Assembly (NCBI GenBank): GCA_028278625.1
Contig: JANQDY010000172.1
Coordinates: 1 to 40,121 of the forward strand
DNA: 40,121 nucleotides
Direction of reading: 5' to 3'
Source of the DNA: Thermodesulfobacteriota bacterium
GTDB taxonomy: Bacteria > Desulfobacterota > DSM-4660 > Desulfatiglandales > Desulfatiglandaceae
The translations under genes were made by a program, and so were the position numbers. Below are positions 24,306-32,077 of the stretch, one piece after another (the stretch's first letter is position 1; each line of letters starts with the position of its first letter). The notes under the pieces are model-generated. The model had not been told where the DNA came from. It did not search any database and saw only the letters and a list, made by a program, of their open reading frames with translations.

Positions 24306-25079
24306 ATGACCTTTTTCAAGGTAGAGGGGCTGGGCATCTCCTTCGGAGGCCTCGTGGCCCTGGAAGACATCAATTTTGAGGTTCAAAAAGGGAACATCTT
24401 CGCCATTATCGGTCCCAACGGCGCGGGAAAGACCACCCTGTTCAATTGTATCAACGGTATTTACAGGCCCAATCGGGGCCGGATTGCTTTCAAGGGGAAG
24501 GAGATTCAAGGGAAGAAGCCCGATCGCGTGGCGAAAATGGGTATTGCCCGCACTTTTCAGAATATCGAACTGTTCAGTCACATGAGTACCATGGAGAACC
24601 TTATGGCGGGCCGGCACAATTTTATGAAAACCGGCCTTTTCAGAGGATCTTTCATGTGGGGAAGGCGTTCCTTCGCGGGCCGGGAGGAGATCAATCACAG
24701 GCGAAAGGTTGAGGAAATCATTGACCTTCTGGATCTTCAGCCGGTGCGCAACAAGTTCGTGGGGGCGCTTCCCTACGGCACGCAAAAACAGGTGGAACTG
24801 GGGCGGGCCCTGGCCCTTGAACCGGAACTGCTGTTGCTGGACGAACCGTGCGCAGGAATGAATTCCGAAGAAAAGCAGGATATGATTTTCTGGGTCAAGG
24901 ACATTCAGGATGAACTGGGCGTGACGATCCTGCTGATTGAGCATGACATGAAGATGGTTATGGACATCTCCGATAGGATTCTGGTGATCAACTTTGGCAA
25001 GCCCATTATGGAGGGCGGCCCGGAGGAGGTTCAGAAAAACCCGGAAGTGTTGAAAGCGTATCTGGGAGAGGACGAATAG
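24306..25079 (+). CDS. livG: ABC transporter ATP-binding protein LivG
   Basis: A 257-residue cytoplasmic ATPase. Walker A is GPNGAGKTT (about residues 37-45), the Q-loop lies in ARTFQNIELF, Walker B is LLLLDEPCAG, the switch His is in LIEHDMK, and the signature is degenerate (PYGTQKQVELGRAL in place of LSGGQ), which is typical for LivG. The insertion between Q-loop and signature (RHNFMKTG...) is also LivG-like. ATG 24306 has only a weak TAGGGG site, after the long inverted repeat. Pairs with LivF beneath LivH-LivM. Confidence 0.94.
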   Translation: MTFFKVEGLGISFGGLVALEDINFEVQKGNIFAIIGPNGAGKTTLFNCINGIYRPNRGRIAFKGKEIQGKKPDRVAKMGIARTFQNIELFSHMSTMENLMAGRHNFMKTGLFRGSFMWGRRSFAGREEINHRRKVEEIIDLLDLQPVRNKFVGALPYGTQKQVELGRALALEPELLLLDEPCAGMNSEEKQDMIFWVKDIQDELGVTILLIEHDMKMVMDISDRILVINFGKPIMEGGPEEVQKNPEVLKAYLGEDE

Positions 25080-25080
25080 A

Positions 25081-25857
25081 TTGACGACGCTGCTTGAAAT
25101 CAAGAATATCGAAACCTTCTACGGCCTCATTTACGCGTTAAGAGGGATTTCCTTGACCGTTGATGAAGGGACCATCACGGCGATTTTGGGAAACAACGGC
25201 GCGGGCAAATCCACCATATTAAAGACGGTGATGGGTCTGCTGGATGATCAACCGGACAAAGGGACCATCGAATTTTTGGGAAAACGCATCGATGGAAAGG
25301 ACGCGGAAGTCATTGTCCGAATGGGGATTTCTTATGTGCCTGAGGGCCGTGAGGTCTTCGAGGAACTGACGGTGCGGGAAAATCTGATGATGGGGGCCTA
25401 TATCCGTCGGGACCGTTCCGGTATCCGGAAGGATGTGGAGAAGATTTTCGAACGATTTCCCGTCTTGAAAGAGCGGCACGGGCAATGGGCCGGGACCCTT
25501 TCAGGGGGTGAGCAGCAGATGCTGGCCATCGGCCGGGCACTGATGAACAGGCCCAAGCTTCTCTTCCTGGATGAACCCTCATTGGGGCTTTCACCCATTT
25601 TGGTGAACGAAATTTTCAAGATTATTCAAACCATCAATGACCAGGGCGTGACAATCCTTTTGGTGGAACAGAATGCCCGTATGGCCCTTTCCATCAGTGA
25701 TACGGGGTTGATTCTCGAAAACGGGCGGTTCGTCATGAAAGGGAGCTCAGAGGAGTTGATGGAAGACCGGGATGTGAAGGAATTCTACATGGGCATCCGG
25801 AGCGAGGAGTCGGCAAAAGGGTTTCAGCGGTGGAAACGGAAGAAACGATGGCGATAG
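25081..25857 (+). CDS. livF: ABC transporter ATP-binding protein LivF
   Basis: A 258-residue ATPase with Walker A GNNGAGKST, a Q-loop/proline region ISYVPEGREVFEELTV, signature LSGGEQQ, Walker B LLFLDEPSLG and switch His replaced by Gln (LVEQNAR), all as in LivF. The start is TTG 25081, one base after the livG stop, with GGAGAGG ten bases before it. The C-terminal tail is unusually basic (QRWKRKKRWR) because the end of the gene is shared with the start of the ligase gene in another frame. The stop is TAG at 25855-25857. Confidence 0.94.
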   Translation: MTTLLEIKNIETFYGLIYALRGISLTVDEGTITAILGNNGAGKSTILKTVMGLLDDQPDKGTIEFLGKRIDGKDAEVIVRMGISYVPEGREVFEELTVRENLMMGAYIRRDRSGIRKDVEKIFERFPVLKERHGQWAGTLSGGEQQMLAIGRALMNRPKLLFLDEPSLGLSPILVNEIFKIIQTINDQGVTILLVEQNARMALSISDTGLILENGRFVMKGSSEELMEDRDVKEFYMGIRSEESAKGFQRWKRKKRWR

Positions 25858-27659
25858 AGACTGTCCCCTTGATGTTCAAAACCACGGTGGCCAAATACGG
25901 TGACCGGACGTCCATGCGCAAAAAGGAGTACGGCCTGTGGCACGATATTTCGTGGAATGAGTACTATGAGCGGGCCAGCAGCCTGGGGGCGGCGCTCATG
26001 GCCATGGGGCTCGAAAAAGGGGATTGTGTTTCCATCATCGGTGACAACTGCCCGGAATGGGTGATCATCGATATGGGTGTCCAGTGCGCGGGCGGCACCT
26101 CCGTGGGCGTTTATTCCACCAATGCGTGGCCCCAGGTGGAGTATGTGATCGGCAATTCCGACTCCAAATTCTTCTTTGTGGAAAATGAAGAACAGCTGGA
26201 TAAGTGGCTTCAGTTCAGGGATAACGTCCCCCATCTCAAGAAAGTCGTTGTTTGGGATCTGGAAGGGTTGCGGCATTTTGAAGATGAGATGGTCATGACC
26301 TATGATGAAATCCTTGAGATGGGCGGTGATGTATTGAAAAAGGACCCGGAACCCTTTGAATCCAGAATGGCACAGGTGGCGCCGGAAGATCTTTCAATGC
26401 TCATTTACACCTCCGGCACCACGGGTCCTCCCAAAGGGGCCATGTTGACCCACCGGAATCTCATGTGGATGGGCCGGGCCATCACACAAGAGAACCCCAT
26501 GAGCGATGCGGACGAGGTCCTCTCCTTCCTCCCCCTTTGTCATGTTTTCGAACAGCTCTTTTCGGTGATGGGACATATCACCCACGCGTACACGGTCAAT
26601 TTTATCGAAAATCTGGAGACGGTGACTGACAATATGGTTGAAGTTTCTCCCACCGTCGGGTACGCGGTGCCCCGTATATGGGAAAAATATCTGTCGGCAG
26701 TCTATATTCGCATGTCCGATGCCACCTGGTTTAAAAGGCTGGTGTTCGGGGCAGCCCTTAAAACTGGCAAGAAACGGGCCTCGCTCATGATGGATTTCAA
26801 GCAGGTTCCGGGGGGGGTGGAATTCTTTTACAGACTGGCCCATTTTGCCGTGTTCAGGAAGCTGAAAGAACGGATGGGGTTCGACCGCATGCGGATCGCC
26901 TATTCCGGTGCTGCGCCCATCTCTCCTGATGTGCTCCATTTCTTCCAGTCCATCGGTGTGAATCTCATAGAAGGGTACGGCCAGACGGAAGGAACCGGCG
27001 TGACCTGTGTTTCCCGGGTGGGAAAGGTGAAGTTCGGCACCGTGGGTCCACCGATAACGGGAACCAAAATCAGGATCGCGGAAGACGGCGAAATACTGGT
27101 GAAATCCCCCAGCGTCTTCAAAGGGTATTACAAGAATCCCGAAGCCACGGCGGAAACCATTCGGGACGGCTGGCTCTATTCCGGTGATGTGGGGGAGATT
27201 GACGAAGACGGGTATCTCAAGATCACGGACCGGAAAAAGGACATCATCGTTACCGCCGGCGGGAAGAACATTACGCCCCAGTATATTGAGAACAAACTGA
27301 AATTCAGCTCCTACATTAACGATGCCGTGGTGATCGGCGATCAACGCAAATTCATCACTGCCCTGATCATGATCGATGAGGACAATGTGGTGAAATTCGC
27401 CCAGGATAACAAGGTCCAGTTTTCCACCTACAAAGACCTGACACAAAGCCCGGAAATCAACCGGCTCATCCAGGATGAGGTAAACCAGGTGAATGAAACC
27501 CTGGCCCGGGTGGAGCAGGTCAAGAAATTCACAATTTTACCCAAGAAGCTTTATGAAGAAGACGGGGAAGTGACCCCCACCATGAAGGTCAAACGGAGTT
27601 ACGTCAATAAAGCCTTCGGCGATCTCATTGAGGCCATGTACAAACGGCCCAAGGTTTGA
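25848..27659 (+). CDS. long-chain-type acyl-CoA synthetase (AMP-forming)
   Basis: 603 residues from ATG 25848, overlapping livF by ten bases; a GTG at 25830 is also possible and would add six residues. It adenylates a carboxylic acid and transfers it to CoA. The P-loop YTSGTTGPPKGAM, the A5 motif GYGQTEGTG, A7 YSGDVGEI and the hinge DRKKDIIVTAGGKNI with the following catalytic Lys region are intact. The lid is of the FAA1/COG1022 type, as in long-chain-fatty-acid ligases. Being the last gene of the Liv-type transporter operon, it likely activates the imported acid to its CoA thioester. The chain length or ring structure of the acid cannot be read from the sequence. Confidence 0.9.
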   Translation: MAIETVPLMFKTTVAKYGDRTSMRKKEYGLWHDISWNEYYERASSLGAALMAMGLEKGDCVSIIGDNCPEWVIIDMGVQCAGGTSVGVYSTNAWPQVEYVIGNSDSKFFFVENEEQLDKWLQFRDNVPHLKKVVVWDLEGLRHFEDEMVMTYDEILEMGGDVLKKDPEPFESRMAQVAPEDLSMLIYTSGTTGPPKGAMLTHRNLMWMGRAITQENPMSDADEVLSFLPLCHVFEQLFSVMGHITHAYTVNFIENLETVTDNMVEVSPTVGYAVPRIWEKYLSAVYIRMSDATWFKRLVFGAALKTGKKRASLMMDFKQVPGGVEFFYRLAHFAVFRKLKERMGFDRMRIAYSGAAPISPDVLHFFQSIGVNLIEGYGQTEGTGVTCVSRVGKVKFGTVGPPITGTKIRIAEDGEILVKSPSVFKGYYKNPEATAETIRDGWLYSGDVGEIDEDGYLKITDRKKDIIVTAGGKNITPQYIENKLKFSSYINDAVVIGDQRKFITALIMIDEDNVVKFAQDNKVQFSTYKDLTQSPEINRLIQDEVNQVNETLARVEQVKKFTILPKKLYEEDGEVTPTMKVKRSYVNKAFGDLIEAMYKRPKV

Positions 27660-27721
27660 CCTTTAAGCGATCGCGAAAACCTTTGATTTCATATTGTCCA
27701 GGAACCTGTGATTTCAGGGCG

Positions 27722-28126
27722 TCAGCTGGGGGCAATCGTCCAATTGGCAAGCTTCAGTCCCTCTATCCGCTGAAAATGTGCGAGGTTGTTTGTTACGAGG
27801 GTCAGATTGTGGACCATCGCGCAAGCGGCGATGATCAAATCGAAGTCATCCAGACGGAGCCCCGACTTTTCCAACGTGGCCTTCAACATCCCAAAAATTT
27901 CCGCCGATTCCTTCCCCGTGGGTAGAATTTCGAATTCCGCCTCCAATCTCTTGACCTTTGCAAGATTGCTGGCGACTCTTCGGGACTTGTGGGCGCCGTA
28001 GTACAACTCCAAAAGCGTTATGATACTCATTTTCATTGGGTCTTCAATATGCAGTCTCAGGTGTTTATTGACGGCTTCATTCCCTTTTAGAGTGTAAATG
28101 ATGGTGTCGGTGTCAAGGAGGTACAT
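27722..28126 (-). CDS. vapC: VapC-type PIN-domain toxin ribonuclease
   Basis: A 134-residue PIN nuclease. Acidic metal ligands are in place: Asp5 (YLLDTDTII), Glu40 (TLLELYYG) and Asp94/Asp96 (LDDFDLIIAACA), followed by the closing block LVTNNLAHFQRI. Such toxins cleave tRNA or rRNA and are held inactive by the partner antitoxin. ATG 28126 shares its A with the antitoxin stop (TGATG), the usual coupled arrangement. It is convergent with the acyl-CoA ligase gene, 62 bases away. Intact by eye. Confidence 0.88.
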   Translation of the reverse strand: MYLLDTDTIIYTLKGNEAVNKHLRLHIEDPMKMSIITLLELYYGAHKSRRVASNLAKVKRLEAEFEILPTGKESAEIFGMLKATLEKSGLRLDDFDLIIAACAMVHNLTLVTNNLAHFQRIEGLKLANWTIAPS

Positions 28127-28398
28127 CAGAACCCTTCCGTGAGTTTGCGAGACCTTTTCCTGGCGTTTTTCAAGCTTTCAATAATCTCTTCAGGCGCTCT
28201 TTTATCTTCCCATGAGCCGGAGAGTTCGAGCAGGACTTCCGCCGGGGTTTTTGCTGATTTCTGATGATTTGCTCTTGCCAGATAGGCCCGAACCAGAAAA
28301 AGAACTTGCTGGCTAACGGATCGATGTTCCGAAGCGGCAAGCGCTTTTAAGTGGGCATAAATGTCGTCGTCGATCCCCTTAATTTGCAGATTCGCCAT
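28126..28398 (-). CDS. vapB: ribbon-helix-helix antitoxin (VapB/FitA-like)
   Basis: A 90-residue antitoxin. The N-terminal half is a ribbon-helix-helix DNA-binding domain (LQIKGIDDDIYAHLKALAASEHRSVSQQV), as in FitA-like antitoxins. The C-terminal half is charged and probably wraps the toxin (SWEDKRAPEEIIESLKNARKRSRKL). It is first in the operon and coupled to vapC by TGATG. A promoter and CATG-containing palindrome lie just upstream, consistent with autorepression. FitA and VapB names are both used for this architecture. Confidence 0.8.
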   Translation of the reverse strand: MANLQIKGIDDDIYAHLKALAASEHRSVSQQVLFLVRAYLARANHQKSAKTPAEVLLELSGSWEDKRAPEEIIESLKNARKRSRKLTEGF

Positions 28399-28408
28399 AT
28401 CGAAGCCC

Positions 28409-28460
28409 TTTCATGGCTATGTTTCATGAAATTGTATTCTTAATGCATGAATATCGTCAA
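28409..28460 (-). promoter_or_regulatory. vapBC promoter with palindromic operator
   Basis: On the minus strand TTGACG (28460-28455), 18 bases, TACAAT (28436-28431). Directly after the -10 comes the palindrome TTTCATGAAA (28422-28431), and a further half-site TTTCATG lies at 28409-28415. The spacing of these CATG sites, 13 bases apart over the start point, suits cooperative binding of ribbon-helix-helix dimers. Repression by VapB or VapBC is inferred. Confidence 0.65.
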
Positions 28461-28650
28461 GAGAAAAAAAGGAGGGGACGACAATCCCAATGCTGAAGAA
28501 ATAATGGAACCATGTTCAAGCGGCCGAAAGTCTAGCCGCATTGCGCCGTTTGACATCCGTCCCCCACGATGGTACGGTTCTCAGAATGCCGGGTTTGAGG
28601 AAAACGCGAGAGCATCAAACAGCGGTTTAGCGTTAAGGAGAGCCGTGAAA

Positions 28651-29067
28651 ATGCAAACCCTTGGTCAACAGCGAATCACCAAACTAGAGGAAATCTTCCG
28701 CAAAAAGGACGAGGTTCTTTCCGCCTATCTTTTCGGTTCAATGGCCGAAGGTCACCAAAACAGGCGGAGCGATGTTGATATTGCCGTACTTGTGAAGCCC
28801 GGGTTAAATGCCATTGATAAACACAAGATCCGAATGGATCTTATAGAATCGATCGAGCAGTTCTTTGGGCGCCAGGCGGACATTGTGGTATTGAATGACG
28901 CCTCATTAAAGATGAAACACCAGGTCTTCAGCCATGGAAAGCCGATTTATATAGAAAACGACCTAAAGGAAGAGTCGTTCCGGTTGCGCAGCCAAAAGGA
29001 GTATTTCGATTTTCAATACTATTTGGAAAAAGAGCGCAGGGATTTGAGGGCATTTTATGAATGCTGA
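28651..29067 (+). CDS. mntA: MntA-type nucleotidyltransferase antitoxin
   Basis: A 138-residue minimal nucleotidyltransferase. The active site is G29-S30 followed ten residues on by S40-D41-V42-D43 (family pattern G-S-x10-D-x-D), with the third Asp at 77 (ADIVVL). In characterised type VII modules MntA adds AMP to the HepT toxin and neutralises it. ATG 28651 follows AAGGAG at ten bases; the longer open frame from 28447 has a composition unlike the domain and is not used. Its end overlaps the start of hepT by eleven bases. All three catalytic acids are kept, so the antitoxin should be active. Confidence 0.88.
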   Translation: MQTLGQQRITKLEEIFRKKDEVLSAYLFGSMAEGHQNRRSDVDIAVLVKPGLNAIDKHKIRMDLIESIEQFFGRQADIVVLNDASLKMKHQVFSHGKPIYIENDLKEESFRLRSQKEYFDFQYYLEKERRDLRAFYEC

Positions 29068-29515
29068 AAGTGTGGGCAAATCTGTAAACCGTGAAGTTAT
29101 TGAATCCAAATTGCGATTCTTGAGGGAGTATGTCGAAGATCTCGCGGAGTACGAATCCATTACACTTTCAAATTACCGGAAAAGCAAGAAAGACCAACGG
29201 TTTGTAGAAAGAACCCTTCATCTTGCCTGTGAATCCTGCATCGACACTGCCGCGCATATCGTCTCACGAATGGGATTGAGAGAACCCCGCGACAATAAGG
29301 ATTTGTTCATAATCTTGACTGAAAACAGTATCCTTTCGGAATCGGTTGGCAGCGCCATGATCGGCATGTCCAAATTCCGGAACATTGTTGTTCATGATTA
29401 CGCCCGCATTGATCCGGAAATCGTTGTGGGTATCCTGCGAAAGAACCTCAGCGATTTAAAGGGATTCGCCCGTGAAATCCTTCATTTCATAGACACGCTT
29501 CCGTTGGAAGAATAG
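29057..29515 (+). CDS. hepT: HepT-type HEPN ribonuclease toxin
   Basis: A 152-residue all-helical HEPN (DUF86) protein. It carries the complete R-x4-H-x-Y motif: Arg108, His113, Tyr115 in RNIVVHDY. Arg and His form the RNase site; Tyr is the residue AMPylated by MntA in studied pairs. It overlaps mntA by eleven bases and is translationally coupled. The last 34 bases overlap the end of the convergent exonuclease gene. The stop is TAG. Together with the divergent vapBC it forms a block of two complete toxin-antitoxin modules. Confidence 0.9.
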   Translation: MNAESVGKSVNREVIESKLRFLREYVEDLAEYESITLSNYRKSKKDQRFVERTLHLACESCIDTAAHIVSRMGLREPRDNKDLFIILTENSILSESVGSAMIGMSKFRNIVVHDYARIDPEIVVGILRKNLSDLKGFAREILHFIDTLPLEE

Positions 29516-30258
29516 GAAGTGAAAGGGAATGTTTTCGTCTTCATTTGATGAAATGCGAACTCCATCAAGGGTCTAAGGTTCACGATATCCGCGCTATTGT
29601 AGCGGATAAGGGTTGAAAGGGCATCATCGTCTCCCCACTGGTAAGCCTGCCACAACCGGACCGCCTCAAATCCGTCCATGCCGTCGATGTCGTCATGGCG
29701 GGAGATACCAAGATCCTTCTCGATGGTTTTAAGACCGCCGCCATAGCCCAGCTTCTTGAGGATAAACCGAAGATCAATGTGCCCTTCGGGCAGTGAAATG
29801 CCGGGAAAAGATCGCCTTATAAAGGGGAGGTCGAAACAGGCGCCGTTAAAGGTGATCACCAGATCGTATTTGGCGATGGCTATCTCAAAAGATTCCAGGT
29901 TCTTCCCGCTGACAAAGGTCTGAACATCACTGCCGTCATAGAGGCCGATGACGGTGATGTCGTTGGTCCATTGATCGTAGCCGCTGGTTTCAATGTCCAG
30001 ATAGACGGCCCGATCCCTGAACGCCTCAAAAAGGCGCCACATCTCCGCCACCGGCAACCGTTCACTGAAATAGCCGATGTTGTCCCGGTTCAAAAGGGAT
30101 CTTTCCAGATGTTGATGAATGAGGAGGTCTTTTGCCCGGGAAAAGACAGGCTTTTCCTGCTCAATGAAGTCCCGCCATCTGAAAATGCCCATATCCCAGA
30201 GTCTCTGTTCGGTTTTGGGGCCGATCCCCGGGATATGGATGAAGGTGTTTTCCAGCAT
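29482..30258 (-). CDS. YprB-type RNase H-like 3'-5' exonuclease with N-terminal HhH
   Basis: A 258-residue protein. The N-terminus has a helix-hairpin-helix (IPGIGPKTEQRLWDMGI) likely to bind DNA. From residue 84 comes an RNase_H_2/YprB domain with DEDD-type acids: Asp88 and Glu90 (YLDIETSG), Asp143 (NGACFDLPF) and Asp224 (RYNSADIVNL). This predicts metal-dependent exonuclease activity on nucleic acid; the substrate is not known. ATG 30258 follows AAGGAA. It is the last gene of the minus-strand operon after the M29 peptidase (54-base gap), and its 3' end overlaps hepT. Confidence 0.85.
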   Translation of the reverse strand: MLENTFIHIPGIGPKTEQRLWDMGIFRWRDFIEQEKPVFSRAKDLLIHQHLERSLLNRDNIGYFSERLPVAEMWRLFEAFRDRAVYLDIETSGYDQWTNDITVIGLYDGSDVQTFVSGKNLESFEIAIAKYDLVITFNGACFDLPFIRRSFPGISLPEGHIDLRFILKKLGYGGGLKTIEKDLGISRHDDIDGMDGFEAVRLWQAYQWGDDDALSTLIRYNSADIVNLRPLMEFAFHQMKTKTFPFTSYSSNGSVSMK

Positions 30259-30312
30259 GCGGTGTTTCCTTGAGAAAACTGATAACTGTTCACTGACAAC
30301 TGAAAACGCTTT

Positions 30313-31512
30313 TCAACACTTAAACATCCCCTCCTCATAGACCACCATTTTTTCACCCGACTTCAAATGGGCGGTGACCGTCTTTGCCTCGGTATTCACC
30401 AGGTCCCAGTGAAGGGCTGAGTCGTTAAAGCCCAGATCCTTTTTGACCTCTTCGGTCAGCGTCGACGGATCTCCGTCAAAGGTGTCTGAGTAGGAGGCAC
30501 CCACGGCCAGATGACAGTTGCCGTTGTCCCCCCCGAAATTTTCGTCATACAGGGTGCTGGCCATGAAGCGGTCGATTTTGGAGAAACGTTTATCCGTTAG
30601 ACTGAACTCCCCGATGCGACGGGCCCCCTCATCCATGTCCAATTGCTTCTGTGTGAAGGTTTCCCCTTTGGTTGCTTTGATTTCGGTGACGATTCCGTCT
30701 TTAAATGTCAGGTGAACCCCTTCCACGTAATTTCCGCTTCTAAAGGATGGTTGGTTGGCGTAATAGGTACCTTGGGTGCCACGCCAGTCCGGGGAGATGA
30801 AGAGTTCAAAACTGGGAATGTTATGCCCGGATATGCCGATCCATTTTCTTTGATGTCCCGGCGTGATCTTAAGATCGATGTTTTCGGATGCCACATGGTA
30901 AAACTCAACATCCATCCGGTTCATCCATTTCTTGATCTCCATGGCGTCCTTATAGATCTCATTCCAGGCGCTGACCGGATCCGCTTGATCCAGGTAGCAG
31001 GCCTTGACGATCTGTTGGGTGTATTCTTCCAGGGTGAGTCCGGCATGCTGGGCAAGGGCGCGGGTGGGAAGGGCACACAGGGTCCATCCCAGCTTTCCCT
31101 GCTCTTCACGTTTGCGCATGATGTCCCGCAGGGGTTTCATGGCCACGGCCACCTTGCCGATCCGTTTGGGATCGATATCCGCCAGATGCGTCAGGGAGGT
31201 GGGGCCGTGGAGGAAGATCCTGCCGTTTAAATGCCTGAAGAGTTCATCATCCCAGGGACCTCTGAAAACCAGCTGATTTTCATCGGATTTTTCATAGAAA
31301 TCGTGTTCCATGACAATGGTTTTGCTCAACCGCATGACCGGATGCGCTCCCATGTCCAGGAGCTTTCCGTGCAGCACTTCGGCCAGTTCCAGGGCGGGGA
31401 GGTCGAATTGAACCATGATCACGTCCCCTTTCTCGAAGCTTTCGGTCCTGGCTGTTTTAAGACCCCACAACAGGACATCGGCGTATTTTTCTATCTGAAG
31501 ATTTGTCAACAT
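30313..31512 (-). CDS. M29 family aminopeptidase
   Basis: A 399-residue cytoplasmic metallo-aminopeptidase of the thermophilic aminopeptidase (AmpS/AmpT) family. The metal ligands occur in family order: Glu236 (PSFELF), Glu302 (IGEFSL), His334 (NCHLAVG), Tyr341, His368 and Asp370 (ALHWDLV). ATG 31512 is preferred over a TTG five codons upstream because GGAG lies eight bases before it. It removes N-terminal amino acids from peptides. It begins 25 bases after the RNA-methyltransferase C-terminal frame and is presumably co-transcribed. Confidence 0.92.
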   Translation of the reverse strand: MLTNLQIEKYADVLLWGLKTARTESFEKGDVIMVQFDLPALELAEVLHGKLLDMGAHPVMRLSKTIVMEHDFYEKSDENQLVFRGPWDDELFRHLNGRIFLHGPTSLTHLADIDPKRIGKVAVAMKPLRDIMRKREEQGKLGWTLCALPTRALAQHAGLTLEEYTQQIVKACYLDQADPVSAWNEIYKDAMEIKKWMNRMDVEFYHVASENIDLKITPGHQRKWIGISGHNIPSFELFISPDWRGTQGTYYANQPSFRSGNYVEGVHLTFKDGIVTEIKATKGETFTQKQLDMDEGARRIGEFSLTDKRFSKIDRFMASTLYDENFGGDNGNCHLAVGASYSDTFDGDPSTLTEEVKKDLGFNDSALHWDLVNTEAKTVTAHLKSGEKMVVYEEGMFKC

Positions 31513-31537
31513 TGTCTCTTCTCCCAATATCTATCAT

Positions 31538-32077
31538 TCATTTAAGCATCTCTTCTCTGATCTGTTTTCCTGGCAGCTGAGACCGAAGGCGACCACCATC
31601 GTAGAACCCAAGGCCTAAGGCTACATCATTTTCCAGGGTGAGAATGACATACCCTTTATCCAGGTGGAGATCAACGCTAATCTCACCTTCCAGAACCAGA
31701 GTTTTGAGCTGCGGCACTTTCAATTGGCATACGCCTTTTGTGGCATATTGACCAAACATCTGAATGAAACGGGTCGTTGGCTTGATGAATTGACCCACTT
31801 TTCTGAAAGCCCTGAGGCCCACCTTGGAAACTTTGAGATGGGCGCCTCTCTTGATCTGTTCCGACTTTCGAAGAATGAACCAGCTCCTTTTCCTTTCAAG
31901 GAGGTGATACGGGTCAAGAACTCCGGGAGGGATTCCGAAGCGTTCCAGCAAATAGGTTGTTACCTGCAGCCGGCTTTCATCTTCGGCCAATTCTGGCCAT
32001 GAAGAATCCCACCGAATGGGTGTGGTGGGGGTAGAAACGGGCGGCTTTTGTAAGGCGTTTGTCGTATGTTTCATCAT
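31538..32077 (-). CDS. C-terminal RNA-binding domain of the NSUN methyltransferase, in a shifted frame
   Basis: This frame overlaps the end of the methyltransferase frame by about 100 bases in the +1 register. The first ~34 codons are only the alternative reading of that gene. The meaningful protein begins near DESRLQVTTYLLERFGIPP, just past the upstream stop (31977-31979), and continues through a PUA-like C-terminal domain (FILRKSEQIKRG, VGLRAFRKVG, PTTRFIQMFGQYATKG, GYVILTLENDVALGLGFYDGG). In homologous NOL1/NOP2/Sun proteins such a domain is part of the same chain. I see no ribosome site for an independent start. So this is either a frameshifted gene, a sequencing error or a recoding event. 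Confidence 0.65.
   Translation of the reverse strand: MMKHTTNALQKPPVSTPTTPIRWDSSWPELAEDESRLQVTTYLLERFGIPPGVLDPYHLLERKRSWFILRKSEQIKRGAHLKVSKVGLRAFRKVGQFIKPTTRFIQMFGQYATKGVCQLKVPQLKTLVLEGEISVDLHLDKGYVILTLENDVALGLGFYDGGRLRSQLPGKQIREEMLK

Noticed and set aside
26394..27446. Minus-strand frame of 350 codons opposite the acyl-CoA ligase
   Set aside because: His- and Pro-rich shadow of a strongly conserved AMP-binding enzyme; no independent support.
28447..28650. N-terminal extension of mntA by 68 codons
   Set aside because: The domain starts at the Met at 28651, which has AAGGAG before it; the extension has no family match and is likely leader sequence.
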